NCBI RefSeq assembly: GCF_009905375.1
Contig: NC_133650.1
Coordinates: forward strand, 300,761,957 to 300,825,956
Origin: Apium graveolens
Lineage: Eukaryota > Streptophyta > Magnoliopsida > Apiales > Apiaceae
Direction: 5' to 3'
Length of the DNA stretch: 64,000 nt
In this document: in pieces, positions 12,408 to 24,303 of the stretch
Layout of the letters: every line of letters starts with the position of its first letter
How positions within the stretch are numbered: position 1 is the stretch's first letter
Made by a program: the position numbers and the translations under genes
Notes under the pieces: generated by a model
Database searches by the model: none
Told to the model about the DNA's origin: nothing
What the model saw: only the letters and a program-made list of their open reading frames with translations

Positions 12408-12858
12408 GCAACAGCTGATTTTCAACAGACAGTGCATTGAATATCAAATATACAGAAGAACACAGAAACAAGAAAACAGCAGAGAACTTATTGCAATTTC
12501 TCAGATCATTAATTTCTAGTATTCATTGTTAAATCTAAACCACTAGAAATCCTTTTCTTGTTCTTGTGTAACTATCTAGCGGATCAAAATCCCTAGAACT
12601 TAATATCAAATTGCTTTTAGCATTTGATCATTTTTATTTCAAAAATAGAAAAAGTTCATGTCGAATTTATTCTAGATTTGGAATAATTTATTTGAGATTA
12701 ATCCCTTGTAAACGATACCGTCGTTGTAACACCTTTCAAGTTTAATAATAGTTTTATTTAACTTGAATTTTGTTTCACTTTTTTATTCCGCATTTTATTC
12801 GATTAAACGGTATTGTTTGTATTCAACCCCCCTTCTACAAACATATTGAGACCTAACA

Positions 12859-13560
12859 GAGATGATGAAGGGAAAGAAGCCAAATTTGAAGTTCTTTCAT
12901 ATTTATGGTTGTAAGTGTTTTGTTCTCAAAACTCATCCGGAGCAGTTGACCAAGTTTGATATGAAAGATGATGAAGGAATATTTGTAGGTTATCCGTTGA
13001 CTACAAAAGCCTTCAGAGTTTACAATCTGAGAACAAGAACAGTCAAGGAATCTATACATGTATCTTTCGATGATAAGAAGATAATAGTTCTAGAAGATGC
13101 AGATGACCATGACAAATTGAGATTTGAAAATGAAGTACCTTATGCTGAACTTTTAAATCCTGACTCTGGTGCAGTAAGTCCTGATATCACTCAAAGCTCT
13201 GAGATTCCACAAGACAGTGGAAATTCTTTTGACATTGAAGCATATGTTGAGGGGGAGCAACATAACTCAAATCCAGAGACTACAACAAGTGATTCATCTC
13301 AAGCGACATCAGTAGAAAGATCATCAGACTCAACTTCCTTAAATTTTGATGAGTCAAATACTGATAATATTGGGAACACTGATTCAGGGGAGCATCAGGA
13401 AACAACAGTGGTACTACTCAAAGAAATAATAAAGAATTCATGGATCAATGGGAGGTTCGTCTTCAAGGAGTCAACTTCCATCTGCAAGAAAATGGTCTAA
13501 GTCACACACACCTGACTTAATCATTGAAAACCCTGACAGTGGTATAAGAACAAGAAAAAC
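12859..13560 (+). pseudogene. Integrase C-terminal part of copia element A
   Basis: Starts mid-domain after the inserted LTR: LKFFHIYGCKCFVLK, then KFDMKDDEGIFVGYPLTTKAFRVYN and VHVSFDD-type text. This is the conserved region after the integrase core of Ty1/copia elements. A long acidic, serine-rich linker follows, and the frame ends at 13500. The upstream half of copia A (LTR, gag, protease, integrase core) would lie left of the window, beyond the nested insertions. Confidence 0.85.
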
Positions 13561-13599
13561 CACTCAGAATGAATGTCTCTACCATTCTTTTCTATCTTA

Positions 13600-15112
13600 A
13601 ATTGAACCTAAAAAGGTTGAAGAAGCTCTGCAAGAGCTAACTGGCTCACATCAATGCAAGAAGAGCTCAATGAATTTGAAAGGAACAAAGTCTGGACTCT
13701 TGTGCCAAGACCAAAGAACATATCTGTAGTTGGCACAAAGTGGGTGTTCAGAAACAAAACTTACAGTGAGGACATTGTTACAAGGAACAAAGCAAGACTG
13801 GTTGCAAAGGGTTACTCACAACAAGAAGGCATTGATTATGATGAGACATTTGCTCCAGTTGCAAGGCTAGAGGCAATAAGAATCTTTCTTTCCTATGTTG
13901 CTCACAAGAAGGTTAAGGTGTTCCAAATGGATGTGAAGAGTGCATTCTTAAATGGAGAACTCGAAGAGGAAGTTTATGTTGAACAACCTCCAGGGTCCAT
14001 TGATCCAAGGTATCCAAATCATGTCTACTTACTGGATAAAGCACTTTATGGACTAAAGCAAGGTCCTGGTATGAAACACTTGCTCTATTTCTGCTAGAGA
14101 GTGGTTTCACAAGAGGTACAATTGATAAAAATCTCTTTTATAAATACCATGGTAAGGACTTGTCATTAGTACAGATATATGTTGATGATATCATTTTTGG
14201 ATCTACTAATGATAAACTTTGTGAGAGATTTGCAAAGCTAATGCAGTCCAGGTATCCAATGAGTATGATGGGAGATTTGAGTTATTTTCTGGGGTTACAA
14301 GTCAAACTGATTGATGAAGGAATCTTCATAAATCAATCCAAATAAACCAAGAATCTACTCAAAAGATTTGGAATGCAAGACTGCTCAACTGCATCAACTC
14401 TTATGGCCACTGCAACCAAGTTAGATTTAAATACTGGTTCTTCAGTAGATATAACTAACTACAGAGGTATGATTGGCTCACTCCTATATCTGACTGCTAG
14501 TAGACCTGATATCATGTATGCTTCATATCCCTGTGCAAGGTTCCAAGCTGACCCTAGAGAACCTCATCTATTAGATGTGAAAAGAATTTTTAAGTATCTC
14601 AAAGGCATCATGAGGGATTATGGTATCCTAGAGATTCAGACTTTAAGCTAATTGGATATGCAGATGCTGATTTTGCTGGATGCAAAATAGACAGGAAAAG
14701 CACTTCTGAAAGCTGCCAATTCCTTGGTGGCAGATTGGTTTCTTGGTACAACAAGAAACAAAAGTCAATTTCCACATCTACTGCAGAAGCAGAATACATT
14801 GTTGCAGGAAGCTGTTGTGCTCAAATTCAATGGATGAAGAATCAATTACTGGATTATGGGTTAGACTATTCTTCTATTCCTATATATTGTGATAATCAAA
14901 GTGCTATTGCAATGATAGGATATCCAGTGCAGTATTCAATGACTAAGCACATCAGTATCAGATACCATTCTATAAGGGAACATGTGGAAGCTGGTATAGT
15001 GGAATTGGTATTTGTTCCAACAGATCAGCAAATAGCAAATATATTCACCAAGCCTCTATGTGAAGCTACATTCACAAGATTGGTAAATGAATTGGGAATG
15101 ATTTCAGGATAG
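13600..15112 (+). pseudogene. Reverse transcriptase and RNase H of copia element A
   Basis: RT begins at [17 protein letters not shown] (13660). It continues with [49 protein letters not shown] and ALYGLKQG, then a frameshift near 14070. The catalytic YVDD lies at about 14178 ([11 protein letters not shown]). RNase H follows (SISTSTAEAEYI near 14766, CDNQSAIAM near 14888, TKHISIRYHSIREHVE, then ANIFTKPL) and ends at the TAG at 15110-15112. There are at least three frameshifts or stops, including TAA at 14343-14345. Motifs are typical of Sirevirus-type copia elements. Confidence 0.92.
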
Positions 15113-15764
15113 TTCTCAAACTCTGATAATTAAGTCTACTGATATTATTGAAGCATGGTATCTTATTATTTGTCAGTACTTGTTAGATACCGATTCCTAT
15201 GCTAAATGTTGATGCCATCATAACATGCAAATTATGCTAAATGATCTTATGTGAAAATTGCATGTTGAACTACTGATTATGCTTATAAACTTTGTTATTA
15301 GTTAAACTTGCTTTGACTGATAGTTTATGTCAGTAGTTGATAAGTCCTGATAATTATGATTACATGCTGATAATGGTCAAACTTTGATTGACTATTTTTA
15401 TGAAGATATTATTTTAGTCAGTATTGTAATTACAAGGTTGAAGTTTGCCTCAGATGGAAATTTTTCATGGTTACATAAGTTTTTGCAAAGAGTAAGGTTT
15501 TGAAACACGTTCGTTTAATGCATAACTTTATTCTCGGGAACACATATTTACATGATTACTTTTATAGTCAATCATATATTTCCATGTGTCCTATTAAACT
15601 GAATGTGACTAAGTTAGTGGGAAAAGTGTTGTATAAAATCAATTTTGATTTTAGATAATACTTTAGTTATCTTCGATATCTTCTTCATGCTACTTTACCC
15701 TTCTCAAAGTCGTAAACTCTGAAACCCTAAATACTGCTCATAGATCTTTCTTGAAAAATTAACC
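15113..15764 (+). other. Non-coding spacer between pol and the extra ORF of copia A
   Basis: AT-rich stretch of about 650 bp inside the element with no recognisable gene. Sireviruses commonly have such a spacer before the post-pol ORF. Confidence 0.6.
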
Positions 15765-17225
15765 ATGACTTCACCTGCTGCTTCTAAATCATTTGATTAT
15801 GGCGGTGCAAAGTTTGTGACTAACAACTATTCATCTATTCTGTCTAACGACGGCGTGAAAGTTGATTTTCACATTTTTCAGGACTTTCTTAGATCCAGTG
15901 AGATTAGGTTTGCTCTCACAGCTCCACCCACAATCTCTGATGACCAGGTGCTTGCTATCTGGGGGAATGGAGTATTTGATGATGGAGGAGCCAATGGATA
16001 TCAACAAGGGTTGTAACTCCTCAAACTGTAAGGGATGCATTACAGTTTCCTTCTTATACCTCCTACTCAGGACTGGTAGGTGATATTGAGATGAGGAGAT
16101 TCTTCACTGAGATTGGCTATGACAAGGATTTGAGGAACCTTGGTCAATTAAAAAGAAATGGGTTAAGAAAGGAATGGAGTTTCTTCTTTGATTGCATCAC
16201 AAAGGCTTTCAACTACAAATCTTCAAATTTTGATGCCTTGCCCATTATGACACAGCAGACAGGGTACTCTCTAATTCATGGTTTACATTATAATTATGGT
16301 AGAATAGTTTTGTCTTTTATTGGTGATAGGATAAATTCTGATAGATATATAGTATATTATGCTAGATTCTGTCAGTTGATTTTCAATATTATTTTCCTAA
16401 TATCCCCATCCCCTCTAATCAAATAGTGTCAGTGTTTAAGTTGACAAAAAGGGCTTTTTCCGACTTAATTTCACAAGATGAAAAGCGGTTGAATTTAGTT
16501 TCCTTGAGATTACCATTGATTGTAAGAAACTTGTTTGTCGCAAGACTTCCTAAGACTTATGGTTTGCTTAACAGTCAGAGTGCTAAGCTGCAGGAAATTA
16601 CCATTGGAAACCCCCATATAGCTCACCCCAGCACAACAACTCAAACACAAATCCAAATACAAACTCAACCACCAGAACAATCTCAAAAAGAAGCCACCTC
16701 AGGTGTCTCTCAAAAGACACTTGTTATAAAAAGAAAGAAAGAATTGGCTAAAACAGCTATAAATACTGTTGTAGCTAAGTCAAAAGATGAAGCATCTCAA
16801 GTTCCTCATTCTTCTAAACCCTCAGAAATTGTAAAGAGGAAACTTGTACTTGCTGGATTAGAATCAAATTCAGATGAGGACAATGCTACCTTATCTTCAA
16901 GATTTCCAAACCTTTTGTCTGATTCTTCTCCGAGACCAGTTGTTCCATCAACTGAAAAAGACACAGCTGCTAATACTGGTGCAAATACCAGACCAAAAAA
17001 AAAAGGAGATTGGTCAAGGTCTATTACAATCAGCACTTACTCCAGATCAAACAGGAAATTGCTGAGGAGACACAGAATGCATCAAATCCAAATTCTGACA
17101 TCCAATCTACTGCTGAGGCGCTGGTAGAACTGTCTGAAACTCCAGTCAAGCAACATCACAAGAGAGCAAGGGAAGTCTCTCATGAGCAAGTAGAAGCTAG
17201 TGTCAAAAGGCTGCAAGGGAAATGA
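15765..17225 (+). pseudogene. Post-pol extra ORF of copia element A, frameshifted
   Basis: Begins MTSPAASKSFDYGGAKFVTN at 15765 and is split into at least four frames: 15765-16016, 16091-16426, 16426-17127 and 17010-17225. The middle part is rich in aromatic residues (RRFFTEIGYDKDLRNLGQLK, then KEWSFFFDCITKAFNYKSSN, GYSLIHGLHYNYGRIVLSFI). The C-terminal third is low complexity: Q/T/S-rich, then lysine-rich (IKRKKELAKT, EIVKRKLVLAGLES). No catalytic motif, clear signal peptide or fusion-peptide pattern is seen. The type is repeatedly associated with plant copia elements; its function is unknown. It and the fragment at 10333-11372 may be N- and C-terminal parts of the same kind of protein. It ends exactly where inverted LTR sequence starts. 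Confidence 0.62.
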
Positions 17226-17530
17226 CTTATTTATATGACTTGATTGGTGACTTATAGATATCTTGACTTAAAATATTTTTCCTAAAACATATATATTCAA
17301 CTGCAAGCTTTTTCACCTTTTCTCTGAGGCATGATCTTATTGATCTTCTTCCAGAGTTTATTCTTAGGCTTGAGACTGTTCACAGAAAAATATTACAGTT
17401 TGATCTTTAGCATTTTTACAGACTCAAGTAATATAATACAAAATACAGATTTAGACTATCATTTAACTAAATTTTAGGGTTGTTAATATGACTTAGTCTT
17501 GTTATAGTACAGACATGTCTTGCACAACAC
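17223..17530 (-). repeat. Inverted 5' half of a copia LTR
   Basis: The reverse complement of this block matches 50009-50315, the first 300 bp of the Sirevirus LTR. Shared words include CAGTCTCAAGCCTAAGAATA and AGATCATGCCTCAGAG. It abuts, in opposite orientation, the 3' half of the same LTR family at 17531-18086. Confidence 0.82.
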
Positions 17531-18086
17531 CTCTCAAATACGGAATGCATGCAAGTTAAATATTCAAGATTATCAATCAACAAACGATCTATTCACTAGA
17601 TTGGAAAGTCTACAAAGCAGCTGGAAGAATACAAAATCATGGGCCAAGATTAACTGACAATGGATAGTCACAGACTTACAAGATAGTGCAAAGATTTACT
17701 AAGCCAAAAATAGAAAGAATCAGGGAGTGCTTAGAAAAGGGTTTAGTACGTCTTATTCCATGTTGTGTAAACGAGTGTTTACTAATCTATAAAGTAAACA
17801 CCAGCCCTTTATTTTTAGTAGTAACAAACAAATCTAAATTTTTTTTGTATTCTCTCAAAAAAGAAGCCGAGTTCTTATATTTTTAAAAACACGGAATTTG
17901 TAGAAAGGCTAATTTAATTAATACAAATTAAGTGAGTATTGAAATATTGTGCTTGTTGTCTTGTTTTTGTTTAACACAATATTTGTGCAAATTAGAAATG
18001 CTTTGTTCACCAATATCCAAACTGTTTAAAAAAACTAAAAATCAAGAAAACACATTCACCCCTATGTGTTGCACTCAATAGCTAAC
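17531..18086 (+). repeat. 3' half of a copia LTR, direct orientation
   Basis: Matches about 50718-51302 of the Sirevirus LTR: AAGATTATCAATCAACAAA, the TATA region CTATAAAGTAAACACC near 17790, the polyadenylation-side region and the end ATAGCTAACA. The 36-bp tandem array present at the matching place in the other LTR is missing here. It is probably the rest of the 3' LTR of copia A. Confidence 0.82.
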
Positions 18087-18641
18087 AGTGTAAATATAAA
18101 GGACATTGTTGGAGAGGAGCATATATTAAATTATTATGAAACAATATTATATATTGTATTTAAAGTTTTTGCAGGTATAAACTTGAACTTGCATATTTTA
18201 ACATCTTAAATTTAAATTAAATTATAAATTGTCAACTTATAAATATATAATTTTGATTAAAACACATTTGTTTAATAAAGAAATATGTTAGTATTGATTT
18301 CAAACTTTATAGCCTTAAATTCAAAACTACTTTATTTATATAAGAAAATATTAGTATCAAAGTAAATTTAATTTAAAATTAAATCAATAATATACGCCCA
18401 GCTTGATGAACATATAATTGTTAGTATTAATAATATAAATAACTAGCATTAACGGTAATCAAAACATTATTTAATAAATTTGAAAAACATTTAATAAATA
18501 TGAGGATGTAGTTGTAATTTTCATTACTGCATAAAAAAAAAACTTTAGTGCAAATAAAACTTTACTATTTTAGCGTTACCCAAAAAAGAAATGTTTTTGA
18601 ATCACGGACCCACGAATATATTTGTGTCAGACTGTCAGCCA
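18087..18641. other. AT-rich intergenic region upstream of the SDR gene
   Basis: About 550 bp between the copia LTR end and the SDR core promoter. Very AT-rich with no open frame or recognisable repeat. Confidence 0.6.
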
Positions 18642-18649
18642 TATAAAAA
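18642..18649 (+). promoter_or_regulatory. TATA box of the SDR gene
   Basis: TATAAAAA lies about 100 bp before the start codon. A (CTAT)5 microsatellite at about 18691-18711 would fall in the 5' UTR. Confidence 0.55.
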
Positions 18650-18743
18650 TATCCGCCATTTTAACATCGTTTCAACACTGACGTACGCGTACCTATCTAT
18701 CTATCTATCTATTCATAAACAAATAAAATATCTTATTATTATT

Positions 18744-21700
18744 ATGAGTCTGCAAAACATGGATAAAGATGAGCAGCAGCAAGTAGTTATGATCACCGGA
18801 TGTTCCACCGGCGGCATCGGAAACGCGCTGGCACGCGCCTTCGCCGCCGACAAGTGCCTTGTAGTTGCCACAGCTCGTTCTTTATCTTCCATGTCTGATC
18901 TTGATTATGATAATCCTAATTTTTATCTCCAGGAGCTTGATGTTTTGTCTGATCAAAGTGTGTCAAATGTTGTCTCCAATGTTGTCGGGAAGTTCGGTAG
19001 AATTGATGTTGTTGTTAATAATGCTGGTGTTCAGTGTGTAGCTCCTCTTGCTGAGATTCCCTTGTCTGAACTTCAACATACTTTCGATACTAATGTGTTT
19101 GGTACTATTTCATCCCCCCCATTTACCCCTTTTCGACTTTATTTATTGTATCGTATTTAGTTTCATTTTTTTGTTTATGATCTGGTCTAGTTTTATTTAT
19201 GTGTTAAGATTAGGAGCACATTGTAGCTATAGTGATTCTATTTGATGCATTTTGTATTAGGGTAATTTATTGTTGTGATGGTCTCCGTTATTTTTGTTAG
19301 AATTAGGGGGATCTAATTGGCATCCACATTGAAAAGTGTGTTCAATTTGATGATGATATTTATATGGTTTTTCTTAATGCTTATACAATGGTGGACTTTT
19401 GGAATATGTATTGGTTTTGGTCTAATCTAAATGCTAATACAAACAATGCCTTCGGTTATGTTTTTGGTGACTTGAATCTAAAAGTGTGGCTTCTTTTTTT
19501 CTGCAACTATAGTGGTGTCGACCTTTGAGAGCATTTGGCTAATTTCCCGGGGACTGTGCATTGGGTGTATCTCTGCACAAGCTTCGGTAGAGTTGGCAAC
19601 ATAGATCATGTGATCTTCCTACTCTTAAAATGGAAATACCCCTTGAATTGGCAAGAAACACGTCTGCGGATTTAATTCATATAATTCACCATCTATATTG
19701 ATAAATTAGGATTGTAGAAACTTAAGCTTTTGTTACCACTTGATGTAGGACAAAGGGTGGTTAGGGGTTCAGCAATCAAGATATTGATGTAGAAACATAG
19801 ATATCTAAGATATTGATGTAGATATAAGATTTTGTTGTAGAAATGTAAGCTCGTGCTACAATTTTATATTGGACAAGGCGTGGTATCCGCAGAAAGTCGG
19901 CAAGAAACACTTAATAAATCTGCATAGTTACCTAAAACTAGGTGAATAAACAAAATCTTCAAAAAACAGGAAACAAACCCTTTCATTTTTTAAATAATAC
20001 CTATTACTTATCTACTACAATATAAACTATATTCACTAAGATTCCTAAATAAATAATATAGTTATTATTTATTAATTGGAGAAGTTACTTATATTTAAAT
20101 TGTAACATAAAATAATTAACTATTTTTTTGTTTTATGCTCAACATCACATGGCCATCATGATCCCACCACCTTCACCAACACTGTGTTCTCTTTCATTCT
20201 CTTTACTTTGCACCAAAAAAAACAAGTAAACAAACGCTCATTAAATCAAGTTCTCTTATGGAGAGGTAGAGTGTTGATGCTGGACTGTGTTATGCTAATT
20301 AAATAAACTACATAAAGAATAGAAATTTATCAAGATTTCGGATAATGTGCTGATAAATTTGGGCCAGTAATTGCTTCAGACTTGTGAATTAGGTGCAAAA
20401 ACAGCGATGGTTGTGTGTAGTCAAACATTTTTGAAACGGACGTAGCAATTATGAAATTGGTGCCTGCATTCTTCAGAAGTGCAGAGAATTCTCGTTGTAT
20501 TTAACATATTGATCAATCAATGTTTCTTCTTTAACCGATTTGGACACGTGCATATCTTGACTCCACAGTTAAGACTTCAATATTGAAAAGAATTGGGGTT
20601 TTATTTTTAGTGTCAGTTTCACAAAATAATGCTGAATGCATGACTATTAGGAACCATCTGTTCTGATATTATAAACATGGCAAGTTTAATTTATTCCTCC
20701 AATCATGTCATGTATAGGTGCCATCAGAATGGTTCAAGCTGTAGTCCCTCATATGGCATCTAGGAAGAAAGGAAGGATCGTGAACATTGGTAGTGTGATT
20801 GCTTTAGGTGCTGGACCATGGTCAGGTGCTTACAGTGGATCTAAAGCTGCGTTGCATTCTCTTACCGATACATTAAGGTTTGCCAATTGCACGCACTTAT
20901 GCAATATAAATTCTATATGTCTGCTTAATTGCAATATCTATTTTTCAGCAACCTCCACGACCCCTTAAATATTTTCACCGCGTTACACTGGTAGATACAG
21001 TTCTTATAAATTTCATTTCGTTTTTTCTCTGTTTTTCTTCCTATGCCTTCTTTTTGTTAGATAATAAAATATCTTCCTTTTCATTTCTCACGTAAGTTCT
21101 GAACTTCTTCCGACCTTTTCCTATTTTCCCAGCCGTTGGTTGCATTTTCATTTTTTAAGACTGATATGAAACTATGCAGATTGGGAAAGGTAATCTCTTT
21201 CATCTTTAATTGCATTAGGTCATGGATTTGTCGCTTCTTTGAAGTCTTTATGAAAACTTAAAGTATTGTTTCATCAGATTAATATGATGTCTTCTCCTAC
21301 AAATAGAATTGACTAATTGAGTATTATTATTGAAATAAAGATTGTGATGGACTGGTAGCTATCATAGGTTTCGTAAAATTTATTGTCAAATGCAAAATCG
21401 CAAATCACCAAATGTGGGTGGACACATTTTGTATATAACCACCTGAACTTTGAATCATGTGGGTAAATTTTTCCGCACTCTGCTTATGTTTACCAAACCA
21501 AGCTAAATTTTTTAATCCAAATTATTCTTAGTAATTATTGAATTTAACTTTACACGCTATTGGTCCATTGGTATGAAAATTTGCAACACGAACAATTAGT
21601 TGGTGTCCAATTGAAGTAGAACTAGTTTCCTTTGAAGTTCGAAGTCTTATCCAGGCTACAATGTTCTTCTCTTCCCAAATGACGAGTATAGGGTGGCTAC

Positions 21701-22987
21701 CTTGTGGTAGGCTGTTAGCATTTTTAAAAAAATTCTTATTGCTTGCTCTTTGGTTGTCCTGTCATGGTCTGGCAGTTTGGTTTCTACTTGCTCAAATTGT
21801 CATCTGGAAAATAACAAGTTCTTTTATTCATCTTCCTACATAGAAACCTCCGATTTTCAATTTCCTAATTTATGCGATCAAGAAACTCTGATGAAGAAGA
21901 TTTCACAATTATCATATTATTTCCAAAGTTAAAGAGGAATTGAAAACTTTAAAAGGGTGAGAAGAGGTCAAGTGATGAAGAATCTTATGAGCTTATGTAC
22001 TTTTGAATAGGACAAAAAGAGGTCCATTTAATACTAGCTACTCAAACTAAAGGTCGGGTGAGATCTCAGCTTATTTTGTTAATAAACTATTTTACACTGC
22101 AACGTATTATAACTTTAAAGGGCTTTTCTTTGCTGTGGAATATTCACAAGTCGTGGTCAAGATACAGTATCATATGTTTTATCTGAATTCTAGGAATTGT
22201 TACACTTTTGCTTGGTACTGCCAGTGGTGCCTCTAGTTTAGCCATGTATGGGTTTTGGTCCACTTGGAACTAAGTAGTGGCTTTTGGAGCCATTTGCTTC
22301 ATCAGGAATTTATCGGATGGCCCAACTTCTTAGGATTAAGGTTGTAAAGTTAACAGTGCTTGGTGATAATATGTAACAAAAATGGAACCCACATGAGGTA
22401 AAGACTAAGATATATTAAATTACAGCCGGTGAAATACAGTATAACAAACTTTGCCAAACCAAAGATTTTGAATGCAGTTTATTGGATACGTGTTGTCTAG
22501 TATTTACTCATACAATAATAAGTATAATAATAGTTACAGTCTTCTCAATAAGCTATGATCACCTAGCATATGGATGTTAGCACATTTTGCTGGCTTATAT
22601 AAAAAAAAGTTTCAATTGTAATAACGTTGTGTGATACATCTCTTCTGCAGATTGGAGCTCAGGCCTTTAGGAATTGATGTAATAAATGTTGTCCCAGGTG
22701 CTATTAAGTCGAACATTAGTAATGCTGCTATAGCCAACTATAGTCGGATGCCCGAGTGGAAATTATACAAGCCATTTGAAGAAGCAATCCGAAAAAGAGC
22801 TTACTTCTCGCAAAACTCAAAGTCAACCCCTTCTGAGGAGTTTGCTAAGAAGGTGGTTGCTGCAGTCCTGAAGAAGAATCCACCGGCTTGGTTCTCCTCT
22901 GGCCAGTTCTCAACGATAATGGCAATTATGTACCATCTGCCAATCTTTATCAAGGATTTTCTTCTGAAAAAGGCAATGAAGTGTTGA
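18744..22987 (+). CDS. Short-chain dehydrogenase/reductase, AYR1-like (3 exons)
   Basis: Exons 18744-19101, 20718-20877 and 22651-22987 join in frame to 855 nt (284 aa). Introns of 1616 and 1773 bp have GT-AG ends (G|GTACTA to ATAG|GTGCC; AAG|GTTTGC to TGCAG|ATTGG). The protein is a classical SDR: cofactor motif TGCSTGGIG at residues 18-26, NNAG at 92-95, and catalytic Ser145, Tyr158 and Lys162 (YSGSK), with Asn117 as the fourth residue. All are intact. Plant relatives are annotated as NADPH-dependent 1-acyldihydroxyacetone phosphate reductase-like, which reduces 1-acyl-DHAP in ether and glycerolipid synthesis; the substrate here is inferred from family only. The start is the first ATG after the TATA box; a second in-frame ATG lies 15 bp on. 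The gene converges on the CID gene at 24304. Confidence 0.92.
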
Positions 22988-23214
22988 CGTCCTGTTGTTC
23001 ATATTTTAATCCCCTATATGGTGGCACAAAGCAGGGAAGCAATCCCAAACGAGATGGACGAATGATATAGAATATAATTTTACATATTTAGTTGGGGGCG
23101 GGGATACAACTTGTTTTCTCTGTATATTAAGGTTTTCAGATGCAATGTCCATCTTGGTGGTTTTGCTTTTGCTTGTGCTTCTGTTGCATCTTTGGTTAAA
23201 CTGTGTGGTTGGAT

Positions 23215-23220
23215 AATAAA
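23215..23220 (+). terminator. Possible polyadenylation signal of the SDR gene
   Basis: AATAAA about 230 bp after the stop codon, preceded by a T-rich stretch. Confidence 0.4.
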
Positions 23221-24303
23221 CGAGTAAAAACTTATACCGGTTTTGTATAAATAACCATAAATCCTTGATGTTCCAACCTTCCAACTTCGTCTGGGCGGGT
23301 CCTGAAATTTTTTAAGCTCCAAGCGATATTTTTTGGTCCCTACCAATAACATCAATAAAAAAAACTTGAATCGTGATAAGACTCGATCAACTTTAACCTC
23401 AAAAATTTTATTTTCACAAAACAGAATTCTACAAGCAATTGTGATGTTGAATATTATTCTTTCGGCACTTTCAATTAATTATATATCTGAATAGCCTTTT
23501 TTTAACTTTAATGGGTAACACTCACAAAGAATTCTCAACTTAAAAAACAAAATTTCTCCGTCAATATCAGTAAAATTATTATGTTTCAAAAAATCTTGTG
23601 CCCCTAAATAAAAATATTTGTGCCCATGAATCTCTATACTCGCTTGTGCTCAGGGCCAGTTCTCAACTTCGTCGTAAAATTTTACAAAATATTACTCCCA
23701 ACTTTCTTTGATCATTAAGCCTTCTCTTTCCTTTCCCCCTAGAAACCAAGTATTAGGATCTACAGACAACCAAATAATAGAATATGTAATAATTTCGAAG
23801 TAACATAATTGTCCATTAGACCAGTTAATATTATGTTCTCTGTAGCTACATCTGCAATGAGTTTAAAGAAAGTTATTAGGATTGCTTGAATCTTGATTAT
23901 ATTGGTTCTTTGTAAAGCATAGATATTTCAAATAATCTATTTTCTTTACTATCTAAACTACAGATTTTTGCATTTCGGTTTTTCTCTCGATCTTCATAAC
24001 TCCAACATTCATCTACTACCAACCCCAAGTGTTGCCACTCTTCTCGAGGCTTTTTGCATAAAAAATTACCAGGAGAGTTTTTAAGCTCTTTTTTTCAATA
24101 AATCCTTTTCACCTACACTATTGAATCTGTAGTAGCTCTACAAAATACATGTACACACGGTCACAGTGTCATGTCGCTATGTATCGATCTTTATGGAAAA
24201 AACAAAAATTTGTATTGCAGGTCTACAAAGAAAAACGTTCGATTTTCCTCTACATCTAAACAGTCTCAAATTCCGACTTTCGGTTTACTCAAGTTGGCTA
24301 AAG
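23221..24303. other. Intergenic region between convergent SDR and CID genes
   Basis: About 1.1 kb of AT-rich sequence. A motif AAAATTTCTCCGTCAA at 23548 recurs near 34050 and may mark old transposon pieces. No gene seen; the part nearest 24303 should hold the 3' UTR of the CID gene. Confidence 0.5.

Larger units (their letters stand above)
11635..12858 (+). repeat. 3' LTR of the Sirevirus-like copia element B
   Basis: The polypurine tract AAATAGGGGGAGA (about 11621-11633) is followed by TGAAAGGC at 11635. The LTR ends ACCTAACA at 12858, after which the sequence switches abruptly to a copia integrase in mid-domain. Length is 1224 bp. A TATA-like box is at 12401-12407. The expected target duplication is GAGAT (12859-12863); its partner is outside the window. 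Confidence 0.82.

Noticed and set aside
23006..23355. Two minus-strand open frames of about 91 codons
   Set aside because: They overlap the SDR 3' UTR in antisense and resemble no protein.
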